Origin: an uncultured Lachnospiraceae bacterium
GTDB lineage: Bacteria; Bacillota; Clostridia; Lachnospirales; Lachnospiraceae
DNA length: 64,000 nt
Direction of reading: 5' to 3'
Assembly: GCA_947625205.1 (NCBI GenBank)
Contig: CANQNN010000010.1
Span: 1-64,000 of the forward strand
Shown: positions 1 to 8,491 of the stretch, in pieces
Numbering within the stretch: the stretch's first letter is position 1
How the letters are laid out: each line of letters begins with the position of its first letter
Notes under the pieces: generated by a model
Databases searched by the model: none
What the model saw: only the letters and a program-made list of their open reading frames with translations
What the model was told of the DNA's origin: nothing
Made by a program: the position numbers and the translations under genes

Positions 1-11
1 AGGAAAAGAAA

Positions 12-47
12 AGAGAAGTTAATATCACGAACAATACTAACTTCTCT
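12..47 (-). terminator. Rho-independent terminator of the R-M operon
   Basis: Perfect 10-bp inverted repeat agagaagtta (12-21) / taacttctct (38-47). Read on the minus strand it is followed by tttcttttcct, and it overlaps the endonuclease stop codon. Confidence 0.7.
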
Positions 48-759
48 ACTTTAAATCCCTTAACTTAATGCCATTGGACCTTATGATACGGGGGTTTTCT
101 GCGTTGCCAAAGATATATTTATTGAGGATCTGTGTCATATATGATGACTTCAGAGAATATGCTCTCTGTTTTGCTGGCACATTTGAAAACGGCTGCTGAC
201 GAACACTGGCCGCAGTTGCCCCTTTAGTACAAGCAGCGAGATAGAGCGTATCACCTTCGGAAAGTTCGTGTGCCTGTCCGGCACGGATCTTGTTTATAAT
301 AGTCTCCCAATCGTGCTCAATGATAACAAGGTCTTCTTCCGGGAAACTGAATAGAATGACCTCATCGATCCTAAAATCGCCCTTTGTCTTGCCGGCGAGA
401 TGTTCGTAGGACATTAGGAGCATAGTGTTGCACTTATGCCAGAAAGCACTGGTTTGAAAAGTTTTGTCATACTCTTCCATATAATTGATAATATTGCAAA
501 CAAGGCGTTCCTTCGCATGTATACCGTTTCGCCCTCTGGTATAAGGTGTGACTTTTAGTTCTACGCCGGCTTCGGGAAAATCGGGCTCAGATTCAGAATT
601 AGGGGTATAACCAAACCAGCTTTCTTCGATAAGGGTACCAATAGCACCCTTTCCTGTTGCTAAACGGCCTGTGGTATCGATATCGCGAAGCGGGATGCCC
701 TTAACTTCCTGTGCACGTCTTAAAACGGCTTCTTTCGTGGTGTATCTAGTGCCTTTCAT
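46..759 (-). CDS. MutH/Sau3AI-family type II restriction endonuclease, single domain (237 aa)
   Basis: Contains Sau3AI N-domain-like stretches: PDFPEAGVELKVTPY, KERLVCNIINY, AHELSEGDTLYLAACTKGA, QPFSNVPAKQRAYSLKSSYMTQIL. RBS aaaggaggg upstream of ATG. Confidence 0.9.
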   Translation of the reverse strand: MKGTRYTTKEAVLRRAQEVKGIPLRDIDTTGRLATGKGAIGTLIEESWFGYTPNSESEPDFPEAGVELKVTPYTRGRNGIHAKERLVCNIINYMEEYDKTFQTSAFWHKCNTMLLMSYEHLAGKTKGDFRIDEVILFSFPEEDLVIIEHDWETIINKIRAGQAHELSEGDTLYLAACTKGATAASVRQQPFSNVPAKQRAYSLKSSYMTQILNKYIFGNAENPRIIRSNGIKLRDLK

Positions 760-859
760 TAAAAATGGCCCTCCTTTGGTGGCATCATATCTGTACGATC
801 ACCATCAGGCCTTGTGCCTAAGCGTAAAGCCCGATGGTCTTGTTCTTTTTGAAGTTGTC

Positions 860-2077
860 TCATTTTTCATCGGCTATTATCTCATCAAGAACTTTTCCCA
901 TCCTTGTTATCATAGGGACGACCAATGCATTACCCATGCAGAAATAGCGCATACGGTCAGGCATCCCGGTATTTGTCCATTCATCATCAAATCCTTGGAG
1001 CCGCTCTGCTTCGACAGGAGTAAGGAGCCTTAATCTGCCAGTCCCTAAGTCTGATACAACATGTGTAGAACGGCTGAGCGTAGATTCGTTAGTCAACATT
1101 GTGCGCCCCGGTTTATTCCACGGGTCGGGAAAGGCAATAGGTCCTTCAGAAAATACATACTTATGGCCGGTGCTAGATGTTCTGGGGATTTTTTTAGCAC
1201 CTTTGAGATAGGTCCACTTTGGCATTTTATCGCCGGGTATGTAGTATTTTTCATCAACATTTTTCTGAAGGATGTCGCCTAATAAACATGGTTTTTCTTC
1301 ATCTTCTAAGACTTTGGAAGTGTATATGATGCCTTGATACATGTAGCCGGCGTTTTCAAACGAAAATGCAAAATTGTCACTGACATCAACGATATCATCA
1401 CTAATAGATGTTTTGAGAATAGGTCCCATTTCTTTAAGGGGAAATGCTTTTGCCATCAAGCCCTTGCTCTCAATAATTTCCTGCGCAGAAATATTCGCCA
1501 TCTTTTCCCGGTATATAGTGTCTTTATGGTAAGCAAATATGAATGTTCGACGTCTACGCTGCGCTGCACCATACTGGGCGGCGTTGACGATACGCCATTC
1601 TACACTATATCCAAGTGCAGATAAACATGCCAAAATAACACCAAAATCGCGACCGCGCTGTTTGGCAGGAGACTTCAAAAGTCTATCAACATTTTCGAAG
1701 ATGCAGAAAGGAGCTTTTTTTGCTATAAGTACATCCCGGATCTGCCACCACAGTACCCCTTTCTTACCTTCGATCCCTTGAGAGGAAGCAAGTGTGTGAG
1801 CTACACTGTAATCCTGGCAGGGAAAGCCTCCTACTAAAAGGGAGTGGTCAGGAATGGTCGACTTATCTACTGAGCCTATGTCTTCGCCTGTATGGTACTC
1901 TCCGTTCATGTCGACACTGTCTCCATAGTGTTGTACATAACATTGATGTGCCCATTGAGTTTTGGCACCAGGCTCCCATTGTGAGAACCATGTAGTTCTC
2001 CAGCCCGTTTCGAGTCGATCAAATCCCAAACGAAATCCACCGACCCCTGCGAAAAGTTCGCAAATCGTTTTTTGCAT
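860..2077 (-). CDS. DNA (cytosine-5-)-methyltransferase, M.Sau3AI-like
   Basis: ELFAGVGGFRLG, GGFPCQDYSVA, FENVDRLLKSPAKQRGRDF, QRRRRTFIF and LTPVEAERLQGF motifs. RBS aaaggagggcttt before ATG at 2077; the 2110 start is probably too long. Confidence 0.92.
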   Translation of the reverse strand: MQKTICELFAGVGGFRLGFDRLETGWRTTWFSQWEPGAKTQWAHQCYVQHYGDSVDMNGEYHTGEDIGSVDKSTIPDHSLLVGGFPCQDYSVAHTLASSQGIEGKKGVLWWQIRDVLIAKKAPFCIFENVDRLLKSPAKQRGRDFGVILACLSALGYSVEWRIVNAAQYGAAQRRRRTFIFAYHKDTIYREKMANISAQEIIESKGLMAKAFPLKEMGPILKTSISDDIVDVSDNFAFSFENAGYMYQGIIYTSKVLEDEEKPCLLGDILQKNVDEKYYIPGDKMPKWTYLKGAKKIPRTSSTGHKYVFSEGPIAFPDPWNKPGRTMLTNESTLSRSTHVVSDLGTGRLRLLTPVEAERLQGFDDEWTNTGMPDRMRYFCMGNALVVPMITRMGKVLDEIIADEK

Positions 2078-2122
2078 AAAGCCCTCCTTTGACTGATCAT
2101 CAGCCAGCACGCTTAGTATTTA

Positions 2123-2176
2123 TAGGCCGGGTCTGAGACCCGTATTAGCACCGGCAGACGCCGGATCGTTGGCCTA
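2123..2176 (-). promoter_or_regulatory. Three-stem structured leader upstream of the methyltransferase gene
   Basis: Outer arms taggcc (2123-2128) / ggccta (2171-2176) enclose two hairpins: cgggtc-tga-gacccg (2128-2142) and ccggc-agac-gccgg (2151-2164). Confidence 0.45.
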
Positions 2177-2377
2177 AATTTTTTAATGGATCAAACTGAC
2201 AGCCATTCTCTATATCTTCCGGGATACCTTAAAATTGTTTTTAGTATATCATGAAATCATGAAAAAAATCAATCCTATAGAGGTCGTTTCGCATATTTAA
2301 GATATATTAAAGTTATATTAGACAAGCCATATCTAATATGCTATTTATGAACAAGCTATATCAGGAGGGAAGTAACA

Positions 2378-2518
2378 TTGGAAATTACAAAAAAAGGATC
2401 CGCAAGCTACACTGTTGAAAGAAAGTTTTTAGCGAAGATCTCCGTCGCTGAGTTTGTTAGGCGCATTATTCAGTCCCATATAAAGTATGGAAGTAAGCTG
2501 GAGGATGCCGCCGTATGA
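2378..2518 (+). CDS. Small ORF (46 aa) preceding the recombinase: MEITKKGSASYTVERKFLAKISVAEFVRRIIQSHIKYGSKLEDAAV
   Basis: TTG start with strong RBS (aggaggga). The stop overlaps the next ATG (ATGA). Confidence 0.55.
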   Translation: MEITKKGSASYTVERKFLAKISVAEFVRRIIQSHIKYGSKLEDAAV

Positions 2519-2583
2519 AAAAGACATTGGAAAATTCCCCTGATCATAGTAAAATGTATTCAAGGGAAGTGGTTGAAAGGTAA
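2515..2583 (+). CDS. Small ORF (22 aa): MKKTLENSPDHSKMYSREVVER
   Basis: ATGA overlap with the preceding ORF; ends 6 nt before the recombinase ATG. Confidence 0.35.
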   Translation: MKKTLENSPDHSKMYSREVVER

Positions 2584-2589
2584 CGTACT

Positions 2590-4185
2590 ATGAAGAAACA
2601 ATTACTTTTCAATGTGGCAGAATATATTAGGTTATCCAGAGAGGACGGCGATAAAGCAGAGAGTGACAGTATCGGAAATCAAAGAAAGCTTATTGCGGAT
2701 TATTTAAAGGACAAAGACGATTTTGTTTTGTATGACACCTATGTTGATGACGGTTTTACAGGAACGAACTTTAAACGGCCTGCATTTATGAGAATGATAG
2801 AGGACATAGAGGCCGGGAATGTTAACTGCGTCATAGTGAAAGATCTATCCAGATTTGGACGTGACTATATCGACACGGGGAAGTATTTGGAACGATACTT
2901 TCCAGATCATGATATACGATTTATATCTATTACGGACAATATCGACAGCATGAAGCAGGCTTATGATATGCTGCTCCCGATAAAGAATATCTTTAACGAG
3001 CAATATGCGAGGGATATTTCAAAGAAAGTCCGTTCGTCCATGAAGGCGAAACAGAAAGCAGGGGAGTTTATCGGAGCTTTCACATCCTATGGATATAAGA
3101 AATCTCCTACAGATAAAAACAAGCTGGTAATTGATAAATATGCTGCCGGAGTCGTTCGTAGAATTTTCCGTATGTATATTAGCGGCCTCGGAAAGAGTAG
3201 CATCGCGTCAGCTTTGAATAAAGAGGGAATTGTCTGTCCTTCTGAATACAAGAAGATGAACGGAGAGAATTACAGAAACAGTCACAAGCTGGAAAGTACC
3301 TCTTACTGGACCTATTCAACGATCAATCGTTTACTGCAGAATGAAATGTATGTCGGAAACATGGTCCAAGGCAGAAAGACACAGCGCATGAGAGGCAAAC
3401 AATATGCGACAGATAAGGATGATTGGATCATTGTAAAAGGCACGCATGAAGCGATTATTGATGAAGATACATGGAACAAAGCGCAGGACTTATTAAAACG
3501 CCGGACGCGTGATCTTGATTTAAACACCAATATGTCGATTTTTGCAGGCTTTATAAAATGTGGAGATTGCGGCAGGTCTTTAGTTAAGAAAGTAGGCACA
3601 CCGGGACATGGCGAGGGGATCATCAACTATTATTGTGGGACTTATGTACGTTCCGGCAGACAGTATTGTACTCCGCACCCTATGCCACATCTGGTTTTGG
3701 AAAAGATCATCCTTGATGATTTGAAAACGATCATACAGAGCGTTGATGATCTTCGGGAGGTAGTCAGAGAGATCTACGCGGCAATAGGAGCAGCAAAGCG
3801 TGTTACAGTTGATGAGAAGAACTGGCTGAACACGGAACTGGAAAAGGTCAGGAAGTTGAAGAAAGCTATTTATGCTGACTACCGGGAAGGACTGATTTCT
3901 AAAGAGGAGTATGTTACATATCGACAGGATCATCTAAAGAAAGAGGAACAGCTGGAAAAGCAGCTTAAGAGTCTGGAGGAAAGACAAGAGTTAGAAACTA
4001 ATACAGATATTTTTGAAACACCGTGGATAAAGCGTTTGGTTGAACTTCGCAGCATAGAAAAGCTGGACAGGGATATTGTAGTGGAAATACTGCATGAAAT
4101 TAAAGTGTATGAGGACCATAAAATCGAGATTACTTACAACTTTTCTGATGAGCTGGCAGCTCTTTTCAAAAGTCAGGTCCCATAG
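2590..4185 (+). CDS. Large serine recombinase (resolvase/recombinase/zinc-ribbon domains)
   Basis: YIRLSREDGD...ESDSIGNQR resolvase N-terminus, VKDLSRFGRDY, recombinase domain, CGDCGRSL zinc-ribbon cysteines, C-terminal coiled coil; 531 aa. Confidence 0.95.
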   Translation: MKKQLLFNVAEYIRLSREDGDKAESDSIGNQRKLIADYLKDKDDFVLYDTYVDDGFTGTNFKRPAFMRMIEDIEAGNVNCVIVKDLSRFGRDYIDTGKYLERYFPDHDIRFISITDNIDSMKQAYDMLLPIKNIFNEQYARDISKKVRSSMKAKQKAGEFIGAFTSYGYKKSPTDKNKLVIDKYAAGVVRRIFRMYISGLGKSSIASALNKEGIVCPSEYKKMNGENYRNSHKLESTSYWTYSTINRLLQNEMYVGNMVQGRKTQRMRGKQYATDKDDWIIVKGTHEAIIDEDTWNKAQDLLKRRTRDLDLNTNMSIFAGFIKCGDCGRSLVKKVGTPGHGEGIINYYCGTYVRSGRQYCTPHPMPHLVLEKIILDDLKTIIQSVDDLREVVREIYAAIGAAKRVTVDEKNWLNTELEKVRKLKKAIYADYREGLISKEEYVTYRQDHLKKEEQLEKQLKSLEERQELETNTDIFETPWIKRLVELRSIEKLDRDIVVEILHEIKVYEDHKIEITYNFSDELAALFKSQVP

Positions 4186-4278
4186 GTATTTAACGGATAA
4201 TGCTGTTATGGCGCTATATATCATGGATATAGGCAGCTGAGAAAGACAATATATACAAGCAGAAAGGTGGTGTTAGGC

Positions 4279-4356
4279 ATGACGGCAATAGCAAAACAGA
4301 CAGTAGGATCGCCTGAAATGTTACCGCAACTAATTTCCGCCCCACGGCGGAGCTGA
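4279..4356 (+). CDS. Small ORF (25 aa) spanning the element/chromosome junction: MTAIAKQTVGSPEMLPQLISAPRRS
   Basis: RBS-like aaaggtggt 8 nt upstream. Runs across the junction in a frame different from the amidase. Confidence 0.3.
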   Translation: MTAIAKQTVGSPEMLPQLISAPRRS

Positions 4357-4891
4357 TCCCGGTAAAGTGGGTATAGACGGCAGTCTTGAGAAGGATATCA
4401 ACCTGCGGATAGCGCTGAAGCTGAAGAAATTACTGGAAATGCAGGATGTGGAGGTCGTTCTGACGCGGGATTCCGACAGCGGACTTTACGATGAGAATGC
4501 TTCCAACAAGAAGGTGCAGGACATGAAAAACCGCGTCGCCTTGATCGAGGAGCATCAGCCGTTGCTGACGGTCAGTATCCATCAGAACAGTTATCATGAG
4601 GAGTATGTTCACGGCGCGCAGGTTTTCTATTATGCAAACAGTGAGAAGAGCAAGGAACTGGCGCAGTGTATACAGCGGGTCATAGCGCAGGAAGTGGACC
4701 CGGACAACACCCGACAGGCGAAGGCAAACGACAGTTATTATCTGCTTAAAAAGACTTCTTCGCCCATCGTTATCGTGGAGTGCGGTTTTTTGTCCAATTA
4801 TGAGGAGGCACAGAAGCTGTCGTCGGATCTGTATCAGGAGAAAGTCGCATGGGCGATCCATCTGGCGGTATTGCAGTATCTGAACAGCTGA
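4334..4891 (+). pseudogene. cwlD: N-acetylmuramoyl-L-alanine amidase (CwlD-like), 5'-truncated at the element junction
   Basis: Frame reads (stop TAA 4331) FPP-HGGADPGKVGIDGSLEKDINLRIALKLKKLLE...VSIHQNS...VECGFLSN. The expected V(I/V)DPG preceding HGG and the N-terminus are absent. Confidence 0.8.
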
Positions 4892-4926
4892 GAGCCTGCT
4901 TTCAGAGAAAAGAGTAACGTTGCTTT

Positions 4927-5991
4927 ATGGAAACTATCGTTCAGAAAATACGGGGGGACGCATTGCCGTTTTCCGAACAGGAAGAAGAGACGCTTCGCCT
5001 TGCGGGCGATATCATACGCCGGGGCGGTCTGGTGGCGTTCCCCACGGAGACGGTTTACGGTCTGGGCGGCGATGCCCTGAATCCGGCGTCGTCCAGGAAG
5101 ATATATGCGGCGAAGGGCAGACCCTCGGACAATCCGCTTATCGTACATATCGCGGATAGGGAGGCGCTTGCTCAGATCGTGCGGAATATACCTGACAGTG
5201 CGGTAAGACTGGCTGAAGCGTTCTGGCCGGGCCCGCTGACTATGATTCTTGAGAAGGCGGATATTGTTCCTTATGAGACGACAGGCGGGCTGGATACAGT
5301 GGCGGTGCGTATGCCGTCCCATCCGGCAGCGCGGGAGTTCATACGGCGTGCGGGCGGTTATGTAGCGGCGCCCAGCGCGAATCTTTCCGGCAAACCGAGT
5401 CCCACGGTGGCAAAGTATGTGGTACAGGATATGGACGGAAGGATCGAGATGATCCTGGACGGCGGAAACGTGGAGATCGGTCTGGAATCCACGATCATTG
5501 ATCTTATCTCATACCCGCCTATGGTCCTTCGTCCGGGATATGTTACTGTTCAGATGCTGCGGGATGTGCTGGGCGATGTGCAGGAAGATTGCACGATAAT
5601 GCGGGATGACTCCGGACAGGCTCCCAAAGCGCCGGGTATGAAGTACAGACACTACGCTCCCAGAGGTGAGCTCACCATTGTGGACGGGGCGCAGGAAGAT
5701 GTGGTAAAATATATTAACAGCAGACTTGACCGGTTTCGGCAGCAGCACAAAAAAACAGGCGTTATAGCAACCGGCGCGAGTGTGCAGAAATACCGCGCCG
5801 ATTCCTGCAAGAGTGTGGGAGACCGAAACAATGAGGATACTGTGGCACGGGAATTGTACCGTGTTCTCAGGGAGTTTGACGATGAAAATGTTGAGATAAT
5901 ATATGCGGAGTCTTTTGACACTGACGGAATTGGACAGGCGATCATGAACCGGCTGCTTAAGGCAGCGGGTCATAGAGTGGTTTATATATAA
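4927..5991 (+). CDS. L-threonylcarbamoyladenylate synthase (Sua5/YwlC/YrdC family)
   Basis: GGLVAFPTETVYGLGGDA, KGRPSDNPLIVHI, SANLSGKPSPT, APGMKYRHYAP motifs plus a C-terminal Sua5 domain. Confidence 0.95.
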   Translation: METIVQKIRGDALPFSEQEEETLRLAGDIIRRGGLVAFPTETVYGLGGDALNPASSRKIYAAKGRPSDNPLIVHIADREALAQIVRNIPDSAVRLAEAFWPGPLTMILEKADIVPYETTGGLDTVAVRMPSHPAAREFIRRAGGYVAAPSANLSGKPSPTVAKYVVQDMDGRIEMILDGGNVEIGLESTIIDLISYPPMVLRPGYVTVQMLRDVLGDVQEDCTIMRDDSGQAPKAPGMKYRHYAPRGELTIVDGAQEDVVKYINSRLDRFRQQHKKTGVIATGASVQKYRADSCKSVGDRNNEDTVARELYRVLREFDDENVEIIYAESFDTDGIGQAIMNRLLKAAGHRVVYI

Positions 5992-6064
5992 AAGAAGATT
6001 TATGCATAAAGAAATGATGGATGTATCAGGAATGATCGATGGGTGAAGAAATGGAGGAATGATC

Positions 6065-6493
6065 ATGATAGCAATCGGAAGTGATCACGGCGGATTTGAC
6101 TTAAAAGAGGCGGTTATCGCACATTTAAAGGAGCGGGGCATCGCGTACAAAGATTACGGATGTTATGATAAGAGCTCCTGCGATTATCCGGTTTACGGAC
6201 ATGCCGTTGCGGAGGCAGTGGCAGGCGGAGAGTGCGAGAAGGGGATCGTTATCTGTACGACAGGCATCGGCATTTCGATTACCGCCAATAAGGTTAAGGG
6301 CATCCGGTGCGCTCTGTGCGCGGATACCTTAACGGCACAGATGACCAGACTTCACAATGATGCGAATGTGCTCGCCCTGGGCGGCGGTATCGTGGGTCCC
6401 AATCTGGGGATCAGCATTGTTGATGCTTTTCTGAATACGGAATTTTCCGGGGAAGAGAAGCATAGGAGAAGGATCGGACTGATCGAGCAGTAA
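6065..6493 (+). CDS. rpiB: Ribose-5-phosphate isomerase B
   Basis: MIAIGSDHGGFDLKEAV, ICTTGIGISITANKVKGIRCAL. Confidence 0.95.
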   Translation: MIAIGSDHGGFDLKEAVIAHLKERGIAYKDYGCYDKSSCDYPVYGHAVAEAVAGGECEKGIVICTTGIGISITANKVKGIRCALCADTLTAQMTRLHNDANVLALGGGIVGPNLGISIVDAFLNTEFSGEEKHRRRIGLIEQ

Positions 6494-6570
6494 GAGCCGT
6501 GTGAGGAATGCAGATACGCAGAGAGCCGGTCTGAACGGAAGCATAACAAGTGAGGGCATGGAGGAAGTTT

Positions 6571-7770
6571 ATGAGAGGCAAGCTGAAAGTCGCTGCCTGT
6601 ATGGTGCTTATACTGTTGCTTGGGTTTACGACCGTTACCGCACAGGCAACGGAGGAGACCCGTCAGCAGCTTGACCAGGCGGAACGGGATAAAGCGAATA
6701 CGCAGGAGCAGCTGGATCAGACGGAAGAAAATCTGGATGCGTTGAATCAGCAGAAGGATTCCCTGCAGAATGCTTTGACAGACTTAAATACAGAGCTTTC
6801 CCAGGTGAGCAGCAATCTAAGCGATCTGGAACAAAAGATTGACGCCAAAGAAGCGGAAATCGATGAGATGAACAAAAACATTGAACTTGTGCAGGCTGAG
6901 CTGGCGGAAGCGATACGTCTTAAAGATAATCAGTATGAGACGATGAAGAAGCAGATCAAGTTCATGTACGAGAAGAGCGACTATCTGTATCTGGAATTAT
7001 TTTTTTCGGCGGGAAGTCTGTCTGATTTTCTGAACAAGAATGATTATATTGAACAGCTGTCCGCATATCAGCGCAAGGTGTTGGATGACTATAAGGCTGC
7101 CCAGGCGATGATGGAGGCAAAAGAAGCTGAGCTGCAGCAGGATATGGCGCAGCTCGAGGCGGATAAAAAAGAGCTGGATGAATACAAGGTCCAGGTGGTT
7201 GCGGAGCAGAATCGTGTATCGGGACTGGTCAGCCAGACGTCCCAGTCGATAGACGCCACTGCCGGACAGATATCCGACGCGGAAGCGGCCGCGCTTGCTT
7301 ATGAGCAGCAGCTCAGGGAGCAGGAGGCTAACATTACTGCGCTGAAGGCCAAACTGGCCGAAGAAATTCGTATGGCGCAGCTGGCGGCACAGTCGAGTTG
7401 GCGTGATATATCCGAGGTAAGCTTTGCCGAGGGGGACAGGTATCTACTGGCCAATCTGATCTACTGTGAAGCGGGCGGAGAGCCTTATGTTGGCCAGGTG
7501 GCGGTGGGATCCGTCGTTATTAACAGAGTGCTCAGTTCCGTCTATCCCGATACGGTGACGGGAGTGATATACCAGTCGGGGCAGTTTTCCCCGGTGGCAA
7601 GCGGACGCCTGGCGCTGGCGCTGGCCGAGGGCAGGGCGACGGCAAGCTGTTACCAGGCTGCGGACGAGGTTATGAAAGGAACCACGACCGTGGGCAACTG
7701 CGTGTACTTCAGAACGCCGGTGGAAGGCATCACACCCAGATATACGATAGGCGGACATATATTCTACTGA
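6571..7770 (+). CDS. Secreted coiled-coil protein with C-terminal SleB-type cell wall hydrolase domain
   Basis: Signal peptide, long Gln/Glu-rich coiled coil, then LANLIYCEAGGEPYVGQVAVGSVVINRV..YPDTVTGVIYQSGQFSPV. ATG 6571 follows ggaggaag. Confidence 0.85.
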   Translation: MRGKLKVAACMVLILLLGFTTVTAQATEETRQQLDQAERDKANTQEQLDQTEENLDALNQQKDSLQNALTDLNTELSQVSSNLSDLEQKIDAKEAEIDEMNKNIELVQAELAEAIRLKDNQYETMKKQIKFMYEKSDYLYLELFFSAGSLSDFLNKNDYIEQLSAYQRKVLDDYKAAQAMMEAKEAELQQDMAQLEADKKELDEYKVQVVAEQNRVSGLVSQTSQSIDATAGQISDAEAAALAYEQQLREQEANITALKAKLAEEIRMAQLAAQSSWRDISEVSFAEGDRYLLANLIYCEAGGEPYVGQVAVGSVVINRVLSSVYPDTVTGVIYQSGQFSPVASGRLALALAEGRATASCYQAADEVMKGTTTVGNCVYFRTPVEGITPRYTIGGHIFY

Positions 7771-8249
7771 TGGCGGATCACTTCTTCTACCGGCTGCTGC
7801 AGTTTGTTAAAGTCGCCGGCATAAATGATCGTGAGCAGTGCGTTCAGATGAAAAAGGGAAGTCTTAAGTGTTTCTTCAGATATGAGTTTTTCGTTCAGCG
7901 CTGTGACTAACTCGTCTATGTCCACTACCTTGACGAAGCCGTCAGGGTAGACGATCACATCTGCAAGCAGATCCGTGACTATGTATGTATCGGTGTCAAC
8001 CTGATGTTCGTAGGAGACAATATCGCAGTACCAATAGAGCAGAGAGCCGTCCTCGCGGTAGAATTTGCTGACCTTGAAGCCATCCTTCAGGTAGTAGCAT
8101 GAGAATCCGTGATGCAGGTCTTTGCGCGGTTTTAAGGTGTTCCATCCCGTGATGATCTTGTCATCGTCGCGGTACAGGATGCGGTCGTCTTTCAGTAGAA
8201 CGCATTCTTCCGGAATCAGCCGTTTGCGGTATAAGATCGGATCTGCCAT
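7764..8249 (-). CDS. DUF402-like domain protein
   Basis: YYLKDGFKVSKFYREDGSLLYWYCDIVSYEH...YIVTDLLADVIVYPDGFVKVVDIDEL pattern. Confidence 0.75.
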   Translation of the reverse strand: MADPILYRKRLIPEECVLLKDDRILYRDDDKIITGWNTLKPRKDLHHGFSCYYLKDGFKVSKFYREDGSLLYWYCDIVSYEHQVDTDTYIVTDLLADVIVYPDGFVKVVDIDELVTALNEKLISEETLKTSLFHLNALLTIIYAGDFNKLQQPVEEVIRHQ

Positions 8250-8378
8250 AGTACCTCCTGTAATAAGGTGACAACTGGATTAATCTTTCATATACGTTAC
8301 GTTACACTGACCAGGGTGAAAAGTCAATGTGATTTGCGCTCAAATTTTTGTCATTTTATCGGTTTTTCACAATTTTAC

Positions 8379-8407
8379 TGGACATAAGTACCAGAAATGG
8401 GTATAAT
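8379..8407 (+). promoter_or_regulatory. Sigma-A type promoter for the atp operon
   Basis: TGGACA (8379-8384), 17-nt spacer, TATAAT (8402-8407). Confidence 0.6.
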
Positions 8408-8491
8408 TTTCACATGGGCTGTATTTGACGCTGTGTATCCGGAATGCAGACTGTTACAATTACATACACAAATATGAAGAAGGGATAGGCT

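Noticed and set aside
671-1033. Plus-strand ORFs opposite the R-M genes (671-1033, 1061-1282, 1334-1624)
   Set aside because: Antisense to confidently assigned methyltransferase/endonuclease; no RBS or domain.
2123-2176. Three-stem element considered as a tRNA or tRNA remnant
   Set aside because: No T-loop GTTCRA, no 7-bp acceptor stem and no anticodon-arm geometry; treated as a structured leader instead.
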